Source: Paractinoplanes ovalisporus (lineage in GTDB: Bacteria; Actinomycetota; Actinomycetes; Mycobacteriales; Micromonosporaceae). Taken from it: DNA of 64,000 bases. The stretch covers positions 395,481 through 459,480 of the forward strand of contig NZ_JAENHP010000006.1 in NCBI RefSeq assembly GCF_016834655.1. The letters run 5' to 3'. Below, piece by piece: positions 1 to 7,815 of the stretch. A program made the translations under genes and the position numbers. The notes under the pieces are model-generated. The model was not told the origin of the DNA. It saw only the letters and a list, made by a program, of their open reading frames with translations, and did not search any database. Each line of letters begins with the position of its first letter. Positions within the stretch are counted from its first letter, which is position 1.

Positions 1-38
1 CGGACGACCGCCGGTACGACACGGGGCATGTCGGTCAT
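1..38 (-). CDS. Possible 5' end of a divergent gene running off the left edge
   Basis: On the minus strand an ATG at 38, with a second in-frame ATG at 29, opens a frame starting MTDMPRVVPAVVR that is still open at the window edge. A purine run GAAGGG overlaps the first ATG and is better spaced from the second. There are only 12 codons to judge, so no function is offered and the call may be chance. Confidence 0.25.
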   Translation of the reverse strand, partial: MTDMPRVVPAVV

Positions 39-129
39 CCCTTCGAGCGGCCGGGTCCAGCACTGCCGAAAAGCGTAACCACGTCTTCCGCCCTCTCTGA
101 TTCCGGCCTGTTTCCGCACGTCACGAACC

Positions 130-135
130 TAGGAT
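130..135 (+). promoter_or_regulatory. Candidate -10 box (TAGGAT) for a leaderless transcript
   Basis: TAGGAT ends 6 bases before the ATG at 142, so transcription would begin at or next to the start codon. The same spacing recurs at several other genes in this window. No convincing -35 hexamer is visible. AGGA in the same bases could instead act as a ribosome binding site. Confidence 0.4.
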
Positions 136-141
136 GGTCAA

Positions 142-993
142 ATGTCGATATCCCTTCACCGTCTGCGGGCCGGGCAGTCGTCGCGGTGGGCAGTTCGCTC
201 GGGCCGCGAATGGCGCGAGCTCGACGGCTCTCTGGCCGGCCTGCTCGCCGTGCCGCTCGATCAGGCCCGGGCCACGATCGAGACCGCCGCTCGGGAGGCC
301 ACCGCCGGCGAGATGCCCGGCGAACGGGTTCTGCCCCCGCTCGACGAGCAGGAGGTGTGGGCGGCCGGTGTCACCTATCTGCGCAGCCGGGACGGCCGCA
401 AGGAGGAGTCCGGGCACGGCTCGCTCTACGACCACGTCTACGACAACGAGCGCCCGGAGATCTTCTTCAAGTCCAGCCCCTGGCGCGTGGTCGGCGACGG
501 TGAGGCGGTCGGGATCCGCAGCGACTCCGGATGGGACGTGCCCGAAGCGGAAGTCGGCCTGGTGCTCAACTCGGCTGGGGAACTGTTCGGCTACACCCTG
601 GGCAACGACATGAGCAGCCGGTCGATCGAGGGTGAAAATCCGCTTTACCTGCCGCAGGCGAAGGTCTACGACCGTTGCTGCGCCCTGGGTCCGGCCATCG
701 TGCCGGCGTGGACGGTCGGCTCGGGCCCGATCCCGGTCGGGTTGCGGGTGCTGCGCGACGACCGCGAGGTCTTTGCCGGCACGACCTCGACGGCGGCGAT
801 GGCCCGCACCTTCGACGACCTGGCCGGCTGGCTGTTCCGCGCGCTGAGCTTCCCGACCGGCGTGGTGCTGCTGACCGGCACCGGCGTCGTACCGGAAGCC
901 GGCTTCACCACCCGGCCCGGCGACCAGATCGAGATCACGTCGGCGCCGCTGGGAACGCTGACCAATCCCGTGGTCGAGGTCGGGACCGCCTGA
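142..993 (+). CDS. Fumarylacetoacetate hydrolase (FAH) family protein
   Basis: This is a 283-residue protein of the FAH superfamily, whose members hydrolyse or isomerise 2-oxo acid intermediates in a metal-dependent way. The family core is seen as PEAEVGLVL around residue 137 (acidic metal ligands), followed by GYTLGND near 150-156, and a C-terminal GTGVVPE / GDQIEI pair typical of the fold. It is convergent with the rhamnose operon. Some FAH proteins act in non-phosphorylating sugar acid pathways, so a role with L-rhamnose or L-fucose derived acids is conceivable, but the substrate cannot be read from the sequence. The ATG is preceded by AGGA at a workable distance. Confidence 0.85.
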   Translation: MSISLHRLRAGQSSRWAVRSGREWRELDGSLAGLLAVPLDQARATIETAAREATAGEMPGERVLPPLDEQEVWAAGVTYLRSRDGRKEESGHGSLYDHVYDNERPEIFFKSSPWRVVGDGEAVGIRSDSGWDVPEAEVGLVLNSAGELFGYTLGNDMSSRSIEGENPLYLPQAKVYDRCCALGPAIVPAWTVGSGPIPVGLRVLRDDREVFAGTTSTAAMARTFDDLAGWLFRALSFPTGVVLLTGTGVVPEAGFTTRPGDQIEITSAPLGTLTNPVVEVGTA

Positions 994-1000
994 ACGGCTG

Positions 1001-1033
1001 CGGCCCCGCGGTCGCGGCCGACGCGCGGGGCCG
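1001..1033. terminator. Inverted repeat between convergent genes
   Basis: CGGCCCCGCG at 1001-1010 is the perfect reverse complement of CGCGGGGCCG at 1024-1033, with a 13-base loop. It lies between the stop of the FAH gene and the stop of the rhamnose isomerase gene, as expected of a bidirectional terminator. There is no T-tract, as is common in high-GC actinobacteria. Confidence 0.55.
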
Positions 1034-1045
1034 GTTCGCGGAGGG

Positions 1046-2212
1046 TCAGGCGCCCCAGCCGGCCTGGGTGCCGCCCACGCGGTCGGCGATGATTTTCTCG
1101 TCGTAGCCGCTCCGGCGGTAGGCGGCGATCGGGTCGGGGTCGAGGCCGGCGTCGGTGCGGACCTCGGCCAGCAGGGGGCGGACGTCGGTGTTGTAGGCGT
1201 CCATGAAGACCGCGTTCGCCTCCAGCACGTCGCCGGCCAGCTGGGCCCGGGTCAGGGCGTCGCGGTCGACCAGCAGGGCCTTGGCCGTGGCCTCCTGCAC
1301 GTTCATCACCGAGCGGATGATCGCCGGGATCTTGCGCTCGATGTTGTGGCACTGGTCGAGCATGAAGGCGATCCCGTACGCGGGGTCCAGGGCGCCGCCG
1401 CGGACGATCTCGTACATGATGCGGAACAGCTGGAACGGGTCGGCCGCCCCGACCATCAGGTCGTCGTCGGCGTAGAAGCGGCTGTTGAAGTCGAAGGCGC
1501 CGAGCTTCTTCTGGCGCAGCAGGAACGCCACGATGAACTCGATGTTGGTGCCGGGCGCGTGGTGGCCGGTGTCGATGCAGACCGTGGCCCGCTCGCCCAG
1601 CTCGATGCAGTGCGCGTACGACGTACCCCAGTCGGGAATGTCGGTGGCGTAGAAGGCCGGCTCGAACAGCTTGTACTCGAGCAGGATGCGCTGGTCGCCG
1701 GTGAGCCGGTCGTACGCCTCGCGCAGCGCCGCCGCCAGCCGGTCCTGGCGGTCGTGCAGGTCGTCCTGGCCGGGATAGTTGATGCCGTCCGAGAACCACA
1801 GCTTCAGGTCGCGCGACCCGGTCTGGCCCATGATGTCGATCGCCTCGAGCAGGTGATCGGTGGCCTTGCGCCGCACGCCCGGGTCGGGGTTGGTGACCGA
1901 GCCCAGCTTGTAGTCGTCGTCCTGGAAGACGTTGGTGTTGATCGCGCCGATCTCCACCCCCAGGTCCCGCGCGTACGCGGTGAGGGCCGCGTAGTCGTCC
2001 ACCTTGTCCCACGGGATGTGCAGCGCCACGGCCGGGGCGATGCCGGTGAACCGGTGCACCGCCGCCGCGTCGGCGATCTTCTCCTCGGGGTTGCGGGGCA
2101 CGCCCGGCTGGGCGAACACCTTGAAGCGGGTGCCGGAATTCGCGTAGGCCCACGACGGGGTCTCGATGCGCTGTGCCGTCAGGGCGCGCTTGACGGCGGC
2201 GAGGTCGGTCAT
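1046..2212 (-). CDS. rhaI: L-rhamnose isomerase
   Basis: A 388-residue TIM-barrel sugar isomerase of the RhaI type (the form found in rhizobia and Gram-positives, distinct from enterobacterial RhaA). It converts L-rhamnose to L-rhamnulose in the cytoplasm. Family signatures include a KIADAAAVHRFTG segment near the N-terminus, LKLWFSDGINYPGQ, and CIDTGHHAPGTNIEF carrying likely metal ligands. The frame stays open further upstream, but the ATG used here overlaps the mutarotase stop as ATGA, which fits coupled translation. It is the last gene of the importer/mutarotase operon. Placement beside RhaM and the rhamnose-type transporter makes the assignment firm. Confidence 0.93.
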   Translation of the reverse strand: MTDLAAVKRALTAQRIETPSWAYANSGTRFKVFAQPGVPRNPEEKIADAAAVHRFTGIAPAVALHIPWDKVDDYAALTAYARDLGVEIGAINTNVFQDDDYKLGSVTNPDPGVRRKATDHLLEAIDIMGQTGSRDLKLWFSDGINYPGQDDLHDRQDRLAAALREAYDRLTGDQRILLEYKLFEPAFYATDIPDWGTSYAHCIELGERATVCIDTGHHAPGTNIEFIVAFLLRQKKLGAFDFNSRFYADDDLMVGAADPFQLFRIMYEIVRGGALDPAYGIAFMLDQCHNIERKIPAIIRSVMNVQEATAKALLVDRDALTRAQLAGDVLEANAVFMDAYNTDVRPLLAEVRTDAGLDPDPIAAYRRSGYDEKIIADRVGGTQAGWGA

Positions 2213-2538
2213 GGGGTCTCCTGAGAATCCTCGGAAAGGTGGAACACCTCGGTGAGTTGGGGGAACCCGTCGTTGGGTCCGCCCCCGGCGAAGAACTCCG
2301 CCATTTCCGACTGCCACCTGGTGTTGACGTCCAGCGCCGCCATGGCCGCCTGGGACGCCTCGAGATCGTCCGCCTCGACGTAGCCGATCAGCAGCCCGTC
2401 GGTGCGCAGAAAGAGGGAGTAGTTGCGCCAGCCGGTGGCCCGGAGTGCGTCCTGCATCTCGGGCCACACGGCCTGGTGCCGCTCCACGTATTCCGCCATC
2501 CGCTCGGGGCGGATCTGCAGGGAGAAGCAATAGCGCAT
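2209..2538 (-). CDS. rhaM: L-rhamnose mutarotase
   Basis: A 109-residue protein of the RhaM/YiiL family, which interconverts the alpha and beta anomers of L-rhamnose so that the isomerase receives its preferred form. It has the usual family length (about 105), the N-terminal MRYCFSLQIRPE strand, an EYxxRHxxVWPEM segment with the conserved His, and the WRNYSLFLR strand. The start ATG at 2538 gives the family N-terminus; the longer upstream frame reads into the 3' region of the lipoprotein gene and was discarded. It overlaps rhaI by four bases. Confidence 0.93.
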   Translation of the reverse strand: MRYCFSLQIRPERMAEYVERHQAVWPEMQDALRATGWRNYSLFLRTDGLLIGYVEADDLEASQAAMAALDVNTRWQSEMAEFFAGGGPNDGFPQLTEVFHLSEDSQETP

Positions 2539-2563
2539 TTCCTGTACGGCTTTCTGTCGGCGG

Positions 2564-3640
2564 CTAGAAGTTGAACTGGTCGATGTTTTCCTTGGTGAAT
2601 TCCGTCGGCGGGCCGAGGACGATCTCGCCGTTCGCGCCGATCGTGTATTCGCCGAGCTTGCCCGCCTTGAACTTCTCGCCCTCGGCGCCGGTGATCTGAC
2701 CGGAAGCCATCGCGGCACCGGCGTAAGCGGCGAGGTAGCCGATGTCGGCCGGGTTCCACAGCGCGAACTTGGTGACGGTGTTGTCCTTCACGTACTCGCG
2801 CATCTGGTTCGGCAGACCGAGACCGGTCACCGCGACCTTGCCCTTGTAGCTGGAGGACGAGATGTACCGCGCCGCCGCCGCGATGCCGACCGTGGTCGGG
2901 GCGACGATGACCTTCAGGTTCGGGTACGACTGCAGCAGGCCCTGAGCCTCCTGGAAGCTCTTCTGGTCGTCGTCGTTGCCGTACGCGACCTTGACCAGCT
3001 TCAGCTTGGCGTAGTCGGGCTTCTCCAGCTCCTTCTTCATGACCTCGATCCACGAGTTCTGGTTCGTGGCGTTCGGGGTCGCCGACAGCACCGCGATCTC
3101 ACCGCCGTCGCTGCCGGCCTGCTCCAGGGCCATCTTCGCGAGGGACTCGCCGATGCCCTGGGTGGTGGCCTGGTTGATGAACGCGTCGCGGCAGTCCTTG
3201 CTGGCGTCCGAGTCGAACGTGATCACCTTGATCTTGGCGGCGCGGGCCTGGTTGAGCGACGGGCAGACCGCGTTCGGGTCGTTGGCCGCCACCACGATGA
3301 CGTCCTGCTGCTGCTGGATCAGCGTGTTGATGTACGAGACCTGCGACGAGGCGGACGCGTCGTTCGGGCCGACCAGCTTGTACTCGCCCTTGAGCTCTCC
3401 GACGGCGACCTTGCCGCCGCCGGTCTCGACATCCGAGTACGGGTTGTTCAACTGCTTCGGCAGGAAGGCGATCTTGAGGCCCTCCTTGAGCGCCGCGTTC
3501 GGATCGGCGGCCGCGGAGGCCTGCGTACCGGAACCGCTGTTGGTGTTGCTGTCTTTGGTGGTGCCGCCGCAGGCGGTGAGCCCTGCGACGAGGAGTGCGG
3601 CCGAAGTAACGGACAGTAGCGTCCGGGGGGAGCGAAGCAC
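2564..3640 (-). CDS. rhaS: Rhamnose ABC transporter substrate-binding lipoprotein
   Basis: A 358-residue periplasmic-binding-protein-like lipoprotein of the ribose/rhamnose type, catching sugar outside the membrane for the permeases encoded upstream. The signal peptide ends in a lipobox LTAC with the lipidated Cys near residue 22, followed by a Ser/Thr/Asn/Gly-rich linker. The body shows the type 1 fold: LKIAFLPKQLNNPY, DVIVVAANDPNA, IKVITFDSDA, GEIAVLSATPNATNQ. The GTG start at 3640 is fixed by GGAG six bases upstream. Symbol follows the Rhizobium RhaSTPQ system, not the E. coli regulator of the same name. Confidence 0.9.
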   Translation of the reverse strand: MLRSPRTLLSVTSAALLVAGLTACGGTTKDSNTNSGSGTQASAAADPNAALKEGLKIAFLPKQLNNPYSDVETGGGKVAVGELKGEYKLVGPNDASASSQVSYINTLIQQQQDVIVVAANDPNAVCPSLNQARAAKIKVITFDSDASKDCRDAFINQATTQGIGESLAKMALEQAGSDGGEIAVLSATPNATNQNSWIEVMKKELEKPDYAKLKLVKVAYGNDDDQKSFQEAQGLLQSYPNLKVIVAPTTVGIAAAARYISSSSYKGKVAVTGLGLPNQMREYVKDNTVTKFALWNPADIGYLAAYAGAAMASGQITGAEGEKFKAGKLGEYTIGANGEIVLGPPTEFTKENIDQFNF

Positions 3641-3663
3641 TGCGTACTCCAATCTCTCGGGTG

Positions 3664-4665
3664 TTATCGCGCGGCGGCCTGCCGCAGTTTGCGGCGGTGC
3701 CAATTGCCGCGTACGGCGGTGGTGATGTTGGGAAGCAGCACGGAGAGCACGAGCAGGGAGCCCGTGACGATGTTGAGCGCCTGCCCGGAGACGTCCTCCA
3801 GGCGCAGCGCGTTCTGCAGCGCGGTCAGCAGCACGACACCGGCGAGCACACCGGGCAGGCTGCCCTTGCCGCCGAAGATCGAGACACCGCCGAGAAGGAC
3901 GGCCGCGACCACGGCGAGTTCGAGGCCCGCGCCGTTGTCGGCCCGGGCGCTGGAGTAACGGAGTGTCCACAGCACACCGACCAGGCCGGCGACGGCGCCG
4001 CTGACCACGTACAGCCAGAATTTGGTCCGGGCCACCCGGATGCCGGAAAAGTGCGCGGCCTGCGCGTTGGCGCCGATGGCGTAGAGCGAGCGGCCGAACG
4101 GGGTGGCGTGCTGGACGATCCCGAAGATCACGGCGAGAGCCACGATCAGGATCAGGACATTGGGTACGGCGCCGTCCCCGATCGTGCCGGTGACCCAACC
4201 GGTGTAGTTCCACGGGAAGTCGGCCACCGCGCCGTCACCGAGCACCACGAACGCGAGACCGCGGTAGAGCGCCAGCGTGCCGATGGTGACCGCGAGCGAG
4301 GGCAGGCCGAGACCGGTGATCAGGAAGCCGTTGACCACACCGCAGATCGCGCCGATGACCACGCAGAGCGGGATGATCGTCTCGATCGACAGGCCCTGGT
4401 TCCACAGCCAGCCCATCATCGAGCTGGTCAGGCCGAGGGTGCTGGCCACCGACAGATCGATCTCGCCGGTCACGATGATCATCGTCATCGGCAGCGCGAT
4501 CAGGATGATCGGCAGCAGGTCGAGCACCATGAACGTGAAGTTCCGGCTGGTGCCGAAGTTCTCCACGCTGAACGAGGCGATGATCAGCACCAGGACGGTG
4601 AGCACGGCGATGATCGTGTCCCAGCCGGTCAGCCGGCTTCTCCACGCGGGCCGGGTGTCAGACAT
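3664..4665 (-). CDS. rhaQ: Rhamnose ABC transporter permease
   Basis: A 333-residue inner-membrane permease of the ribose-type (BPD_transp_2) family. Around eight to ten hydrophobic helices are visible, with the family motif MIIVTGEIDLSVAS (EIDLSVGS-like) after the second helix and a cytoplasmic loop GANAQAAHFSGIRV before the next, which contacts the ATPase. It overlaps the preceding permease gene by eight bases and ends 23 bases before the lipoprotein gene. Assignment to rhamnose rests on the operon (mutarotase and isomerase downstream). Confidence 0.9.
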   Translation of the reverse strand: MSDTRPAWRSRLTGWDTIIAVLTVLVLIIASFSVENFGTSRNFTFMVLDLLPIILIALPMTMIIVTGEIDLSVASTLGLTSSMMGWLWNQGLSIETIIPLCVVIGAICGVVNGFLITGLGLPSLAVTIGTLALYRGLAFVVLGDGAVADFPWNYTGWVTGTIGDGAVPNVLILIVALAVIFGIVQHATPFGRSLYAIGANAQAAHFSGIRVARTKFWLYVVSGAVAGLVGVLWTLRYSSARADNGAGLELAVVAAVLLGGVSIFGGKGSLPGVLAGVVLLTALQNALRLEDVSGQALNIVTGSLLVLSVLLPNITTAVRGNWHRRKLRQAAAR

Positions 4666-5701
4666 GCGCGTCCCTCTTCCGCAGACTGCGGCCGATCCGG
4701 ACCGCGACCAGGCGGTCGGCGCAGATGGCCAGGATGATCAGCGCGCCGACGATGGCCTGCTGCCAGAACTGGTTGATGTCCAGCACCGCCAGGGCGCTGC
4801 CGATCACCGTGAGCAGCAGGGCGCCGAGGGCCGCACCCCAGACCGTGCCGCTGCCGCCGAAGACGGCCACCCCGCCGACCACGACCGCGGCCACGACGTT
4901 GAGCTCGTAACCGTTGCCGGCGGCGGCGTCGACCGTGCCGAACCGGGCCGCGTAGAGCACCCCGGCCAGACCGGCCAGGGCGCCACTGAGGACGAACGCG
5001 CCGAGCAGGTTCCGGGCGACCTTGATGCCGGCCAGCTCGGCCGCGGCGGGGGACGACCCCATCGCGTACAGCTCGCGCCCGACCCGGTAGTTGCGCATCA
5101 TCAGCGAACCGGCGCCCACCACGATCAGCGCGATCAGCACCAGCCAGGGGATGCCCAGCAGGTTGTCGTTGGCGAAGGTCAGGAAGTGGCGGGGCAGCTC
5201 GTCGGCGTTGACCTGGGAGCCGCCGGCCCAGGAATACGTGATGCCGCGATAGATGTAGAGCGTGCCCAGCGTGACGACCAGCGCCGGGACCTTGCCGTAG
5301 CGCACCAGCACACCGTTGAGCAGCCCGGCGACCGCGCCGACGGCCAGGCCGGCCAGGATCGCCACGATCATCGGCAGGTCCTGGTTGTTGCTCATCATCG
5401 TGGCCACGGTGAACGCGCTGAGGCCGAGCACCGAGCCGACGCTGAGGTCGATGTTGCGGGTGATCACCACGACGGCCTGGCCGGTGGCCATGACCGCGAG
5501 GATCGCCGTGTTCAGCAGGTTGTCGCGGATGCTCTGGCCGCTCAGGAAGCGCGGGTTGTCGATTGCGGTGTACGCCACGAGGATCGCCAACGCGAGCACG
5601 ATGCCCAGTTCCCGCGTCTTGAGCAGGTTGCCGGCCCTTTTCTGGGCCGGGTTCCCGAGCGGGGCGTCGGTCGGTGCCGACCGGTTCGAGGTAACGGTCA
5701 T
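4658..5701 (-). CDS. rhaP: Rhamnose ABC transporter permease
   Basis: A 347-residue permease paralogous to the next one in the operon, forming the membrane heterodimer with it. It has the RNIDLSVGSVLGL motif, about eight to ten transmembrane helices, and the GSSPAAAELAGIKV ATPase-contact loop. The N-terminal 30 residues are hydrophilic and cytoplasmic. The ATG at 5701 overlaps the stop of a 12-codon open frame (ATGA), with GGAGG six bases upstream lying inside that small frame, so initiation is probably coupled to it. Confidence 0.9.
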   Translation of the reverse strand: MTVTSNRSAPTDAPLGNPAQKRAGNLLKTRELGIVLALAILVAYTAIDNPRFLSGQSIRDNLLNTAILAVMATGQAVVVITRNIDLSVGSVLGLSAFTVATMMSNNQDLPMIVAILAGLAVGAVAGLLNGVLVRYGKVPALVVTLGTLYIYRGITYSWAGGSQVNADELPRHFLTFANDNLLGIPWLVLIALIVVGAGSLMMRNYRVGRELYAMGSSPAAAELAGIKVARNLLGAFVLSGALAGLAGVLYAARFGTVDAAAGNGYELNVVAAVVVGGVAVFGGSGTVWGAALGALLLTVIGSALAVLDINQFWQQAIVGALIILAICADRLVAVRIGRSLRKRDAHV

Positions 5702-5736
5702 GCCGCGCCTCCGCTGACTTCGAAGCCGCTGTTCAT
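5698..5736 (-). CDS. 12-residue linker ORF between importer genes
   Basis: A minimal open frame coding MNSGFEVSGGAA. Its ATG overlaps the stop of the 23-residue ORF upstream (ATGA) and its TGA overlaps the ATG of the first permease (ATGA). GGAGG lies six bases before its own ATG, and it carries the GGAGG of the permease. The peptide itself resembles nothing known. It may only serve to pass ribosomes along the operon, or may be chance in GC-rich DNA. Confidence 0.4.
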   Translation of the reverse strand: MNSGFEVSGGAA

Positions 5737-5804
5737 GCTGGGCCTCCTGGGGTTTGCCCTCCTGGCCCTGCGTGCGCTTCGCTGACTCCGGTGCAGTCGG
5801 TCAT
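5733..5804 (-). CDS. 23-residue linker ORF after the importer ATPase gene
   Basis: The frame codes MTDCTGVSEAHAGPGGQTPGGPA. It begins within the stop codon of the ATPase gene (ATGA overlap) behind a GGAGG that lies in the last codons of that gene, and ends in another ATGA overlap with the 12-residue ORF. It is low in complexity (Gly, Pro, Thr). No function is proposed beyond possible translational coupling across what would otherwise be a 99-base gap. Confidence 0.4.
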   Translation of the reverse strand: MTDCTGVSEAHAGPGGQTPGGPA

Positions 5805-7606
5805 ACCGCGACCTCCTGGCCCATGGCTGCGTACATCACGGACTCCTCGGTCGCTTCGCCGCGGGTGAGCTCGGCCGTGACGCGGCCCTCGCGCAGCACG
5901 ATGATCCGGTCGGCCATGCCCAGCACCTCGGGCAGCTCCGACGAGACCATGACGACCGCGAGGCCGTCGGCGGCCAGCGACGACATCAGCCGGTGCACCT
6001 CGGCCTTGGTGCCGACGTCGATGCCGCGGGTGGGCTCGTCGACGATCAGCAGCTTCGGGCCGGTGGCCAGCCACTTGGCGAGCACGACCTTCTGCTGGTT
6101 GCCGCCCGAGAGCGTGCCCACCGCGTCGGACAGCCGGCCCAGCTTGGTCTGCAGCCGGCGGGTCCAGGTCTCGGCCGCCTCGCGCTCGGTGCCGCCGAAC
6201 AGCAGCCCGAGCCGGGCCAGTTTGCGGGCGCGGGGCAGGGTCACGTTGCGCTCGATCGACAGGTCCATGACCAGGCCCTGCTGGCGGCGGTCCTCGGGCA
6301 CCAGCGCCATGCCGGCGGCCATCGCGGCCCGGGGCTCGTTCCGCTTCAGGCGCCGGCCGTGCACCTTGACGGTCCCGCTGTCGTACGGGTCGACGCCGAA
6401 CACGGCCTGCATGACCTCGGAACGGCCCGCGCCGACCAGCCCGGCCAGGGCGACGATCTCCCCGGCCCGTACGGAAAAGGAAATGTCTCGGAAAACGCCC
6501 TCACGGGACAGGCCCTCGACCTCGAGCACCACCTCGCCCGGCTCGACCTCCTGCTTGGGGAAGAGCGCGCTCAGGTCACGCCCGACCATCCGCCGGATCA
6601 TGTCGTCGACGCTGAGGTCGGCCACCATCTCGGTGGCGACGTGCCGGCCGTCCCGCATGATCGTGACCCGCTGGCAGAGCGCCGTGATCTCCTCGAACCG
6701 GTGCGAGATGAACATGATCGCCGCACCCTCGTCGCGCAGCGACCGCACCACCGCGAAGAGCCGCTCCACCTCGACCGCGGAGAGCGCCGCCGTGGGCTCA
6801 TCCATGATCAGCACCCGGGCCTCGGCCGAAAGGGCCTTGGCGATCTCGACCAGCTGCTGGTCGGCGATCGAGAGGCCACGGGCCGGCCGGGTCGGGTCGA
6901 GCGGCACACCCAGGCGGCGGAAGAGGCGCTCGGCGTTGGCGTGCATCTGTTTGCGGTCGATCTGCCGGAGCCGGGTCAGGGGCTGGTTGCCCATGGCGAT
7001 GTTCTCGGCCACCGACAGGTCGGGGAAGAGCGTGGGCTCCTGGTAGATGACGGCGATGCCGGCCGCTTTGGCGTCGGCCGGGCCGGAGAAGTCCACATCG
7101 GAGCCGTCGACCCGCAGGGTGCCGGTGTCCGGCCGGTGCACGCCGGCCAGCATCTTGACGATGGTGGACTTGCCGGCGCCGTTCTCGCCGACCAGGGCGT
7201 GGGCCTCGCCCGGATGGAGCGGGAAGCTCACTCCCTGTACGGCCGCCACCGCCCCGAACGACTTGGAGACGTTCCGGACTTCCAGTCGCGCGGGTTCGTG
7301 GTTTTTGTTGTCCCGCTTGGCCGTGCCGGTCGTCGCCTGCGTGGGACGGGTTGAGGCGGGCTTCGTCGTCTCGTCGGGTGCGGGTGGTGCCGCTTTCTCC
7401 TGCGCGACGTTGTCCTGCTGTTCCTGCGCGGCTTGCTTGTCCGGCGCGGCGCTGTCTTGCGCGGCTTTCTCGCGTGTGGGCGGCGCGGCTTTGTCCTGTG
7501 TGGTCTCGTTCGTCGCGGGCCCGGGGGAGTGGTCGGTGGTGGGGTCGTTCTTTATCTGGCTGTTCTGCGCGGGCCGGTTTTCGGGCCGGGCGTTTGCCTC
7601 CGCCAC
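5801..7606 (-). CDS. rhaT: Rhamnose ABC transporter ATP-binding protein with long N-terminal extension
   Basis: A double-cassette sugar ATPase (ribose/rhamnose type) energising the two permeases. Cassette 1 starts near residue 106 and has Walker A GENGAGKST, signature LSIADQQ and Walker B VLIMDEPTAAL. Cassette 2 has the usual degenerate A site (GLVGAGRSE), signature LSGGNQQK and LLIVDEPTRGID. The first 105 residues are unusual: a charged, Ala/Thr/Gln/Pro-rich, apparently disordered tract with repeated KAAPP and KAAQ motifs, making the protein about 100 residues longer than the family norm. The GTG start is supported by GGAGG six bases upstream. First gene of the operon, behind a promoter with two LacI-type palindromes. 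Confidence 0.9.
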   Translation of the reverse strand: MAEANARPENRPAQNSQIKNDPTTDHSPGPATNETTQDKAAPPTREKAAQDSAAPDKQAAQEQQDNVAQEKAAPPAPDETTKPASTRPTQATTGTAKRDNKNHEPARLEVRNVSKSFGAVAAVQGVSFPLHPGEAHALVGENGAGKSTIVKMLAGVHRPDTGTLRVDGSDVDFSGPADAKAAGIAVIYQEPTLFPDLSVAENIAMGNQPLTRLRQIDRKQMHANAERLFRRLGVPLDPTRPARGLSIADQQLVEIAKALSAEARVLIMDEPTAALSAVEVERLFAVVRSLRDEGAAIMFISHRFEEITALCQRVTIMRDGRHVATEMVADLSVDDMIRRMVGRDLSALFPKQEVEPGEVVLEVEGLSREGVFRDISFSVRAGEIVALAGLVGAGRSEVMQAVFGVDPYDSGTVKVHGRRLKRNEPRAAMAAGMALVPEDRRQQGLVMDLSIERNVTLPRARKLARLGLLFGGTEREAAETWTRRLQTKLGRLSDAVGTLSGGNQQKVVLAKWLATGPKLLIVDEPTRGIDVGTKAEVHRLMSSLAADGLAVVMVSSELPEVLGMADRIIVLREGRVTAELTRGEATEESVMYAAMGQEVAV

Positions 7607-7640
7607 GGGCCACCTCCACGTCGCTTGTGTGCACGGTCTT

Positions 7641-7652
7641 TGAAATGTTTCA
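7641..7652. promoter_or_regulatory. LacI-family operator, downstream site of the importer operon
   Basis: TGAAATGTTTCA, an inverted repeat TGAAA-NN-TTTCA. It lies about 30-40 bases downstream of the predicted transcription start of the importer operon and exactly 20 bp from an identical site, placing both on the same helix face. The same palindrome precedes the aldolase operon. Confidence 0.75.
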
Positions 7653-7660
7653 ATGACGGT

Positions 7661-7672
7661 TGAAATGTTTCA
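7661..7672. promoter_or_regulatory. LacI-family operator, promoter-proximal site of the importer operon
   Basis: A second exact copy of TGAAATGTTTCA. It sits around +10 to +20 of the predicted importer transcript, where a bound repressor would block elongation or promoter clearance. Confidence 0.75.
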
Positions 7673-7686
7673 TCACCGCTGGGACG

Positions 7687-7716
7687 AACGTAGGTGGCCC
7701 CGATCACACCTGTCAA
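7687..7716 (-). promoter_or_regulatory. Promoter of the rhamnose importer operon
   Basis: On the minus strand TTGACA (7716-7711) is followed after 18 bases by TACGTT (7692-7687). The -35 is a perfect consensus match and the -10 fits TANNNT. The predicted start, near 7680, is just before the two TGAAATGTTTCA operators. The aldolase operon has the same layout (TTGACC, 18 bases, TAATCT, operator). Confidence 0.65.
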
Positions 7717-7770
7717 GCACTGGGAGGAAACGATGTGGAAACACGTCCGTCGCGTCGCCGTCGCGTACCG

Positions 7771-7793
7771 TAAGATGCGGCTTCAACGTTTCA
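7771..7793 (+). promoter_or_regulatory. Promoter and imperfect operator of the LacI-family regulator gene
   Basis: TAAGAT (7771-7776) is a good -10 box. Starting six bases later, TTCAACGTTTCA (7782-7793) matches the perfect operator TGAAACGTTTCA at 10 of 12 positions and would cover the transcription start. This suggests weak autorepression. The -35 region is not recognisable. Confidence 0.5.
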
Positions 7794-7815
7794 ACTCCCT
7801 GCTCAGGAGGTCCTG

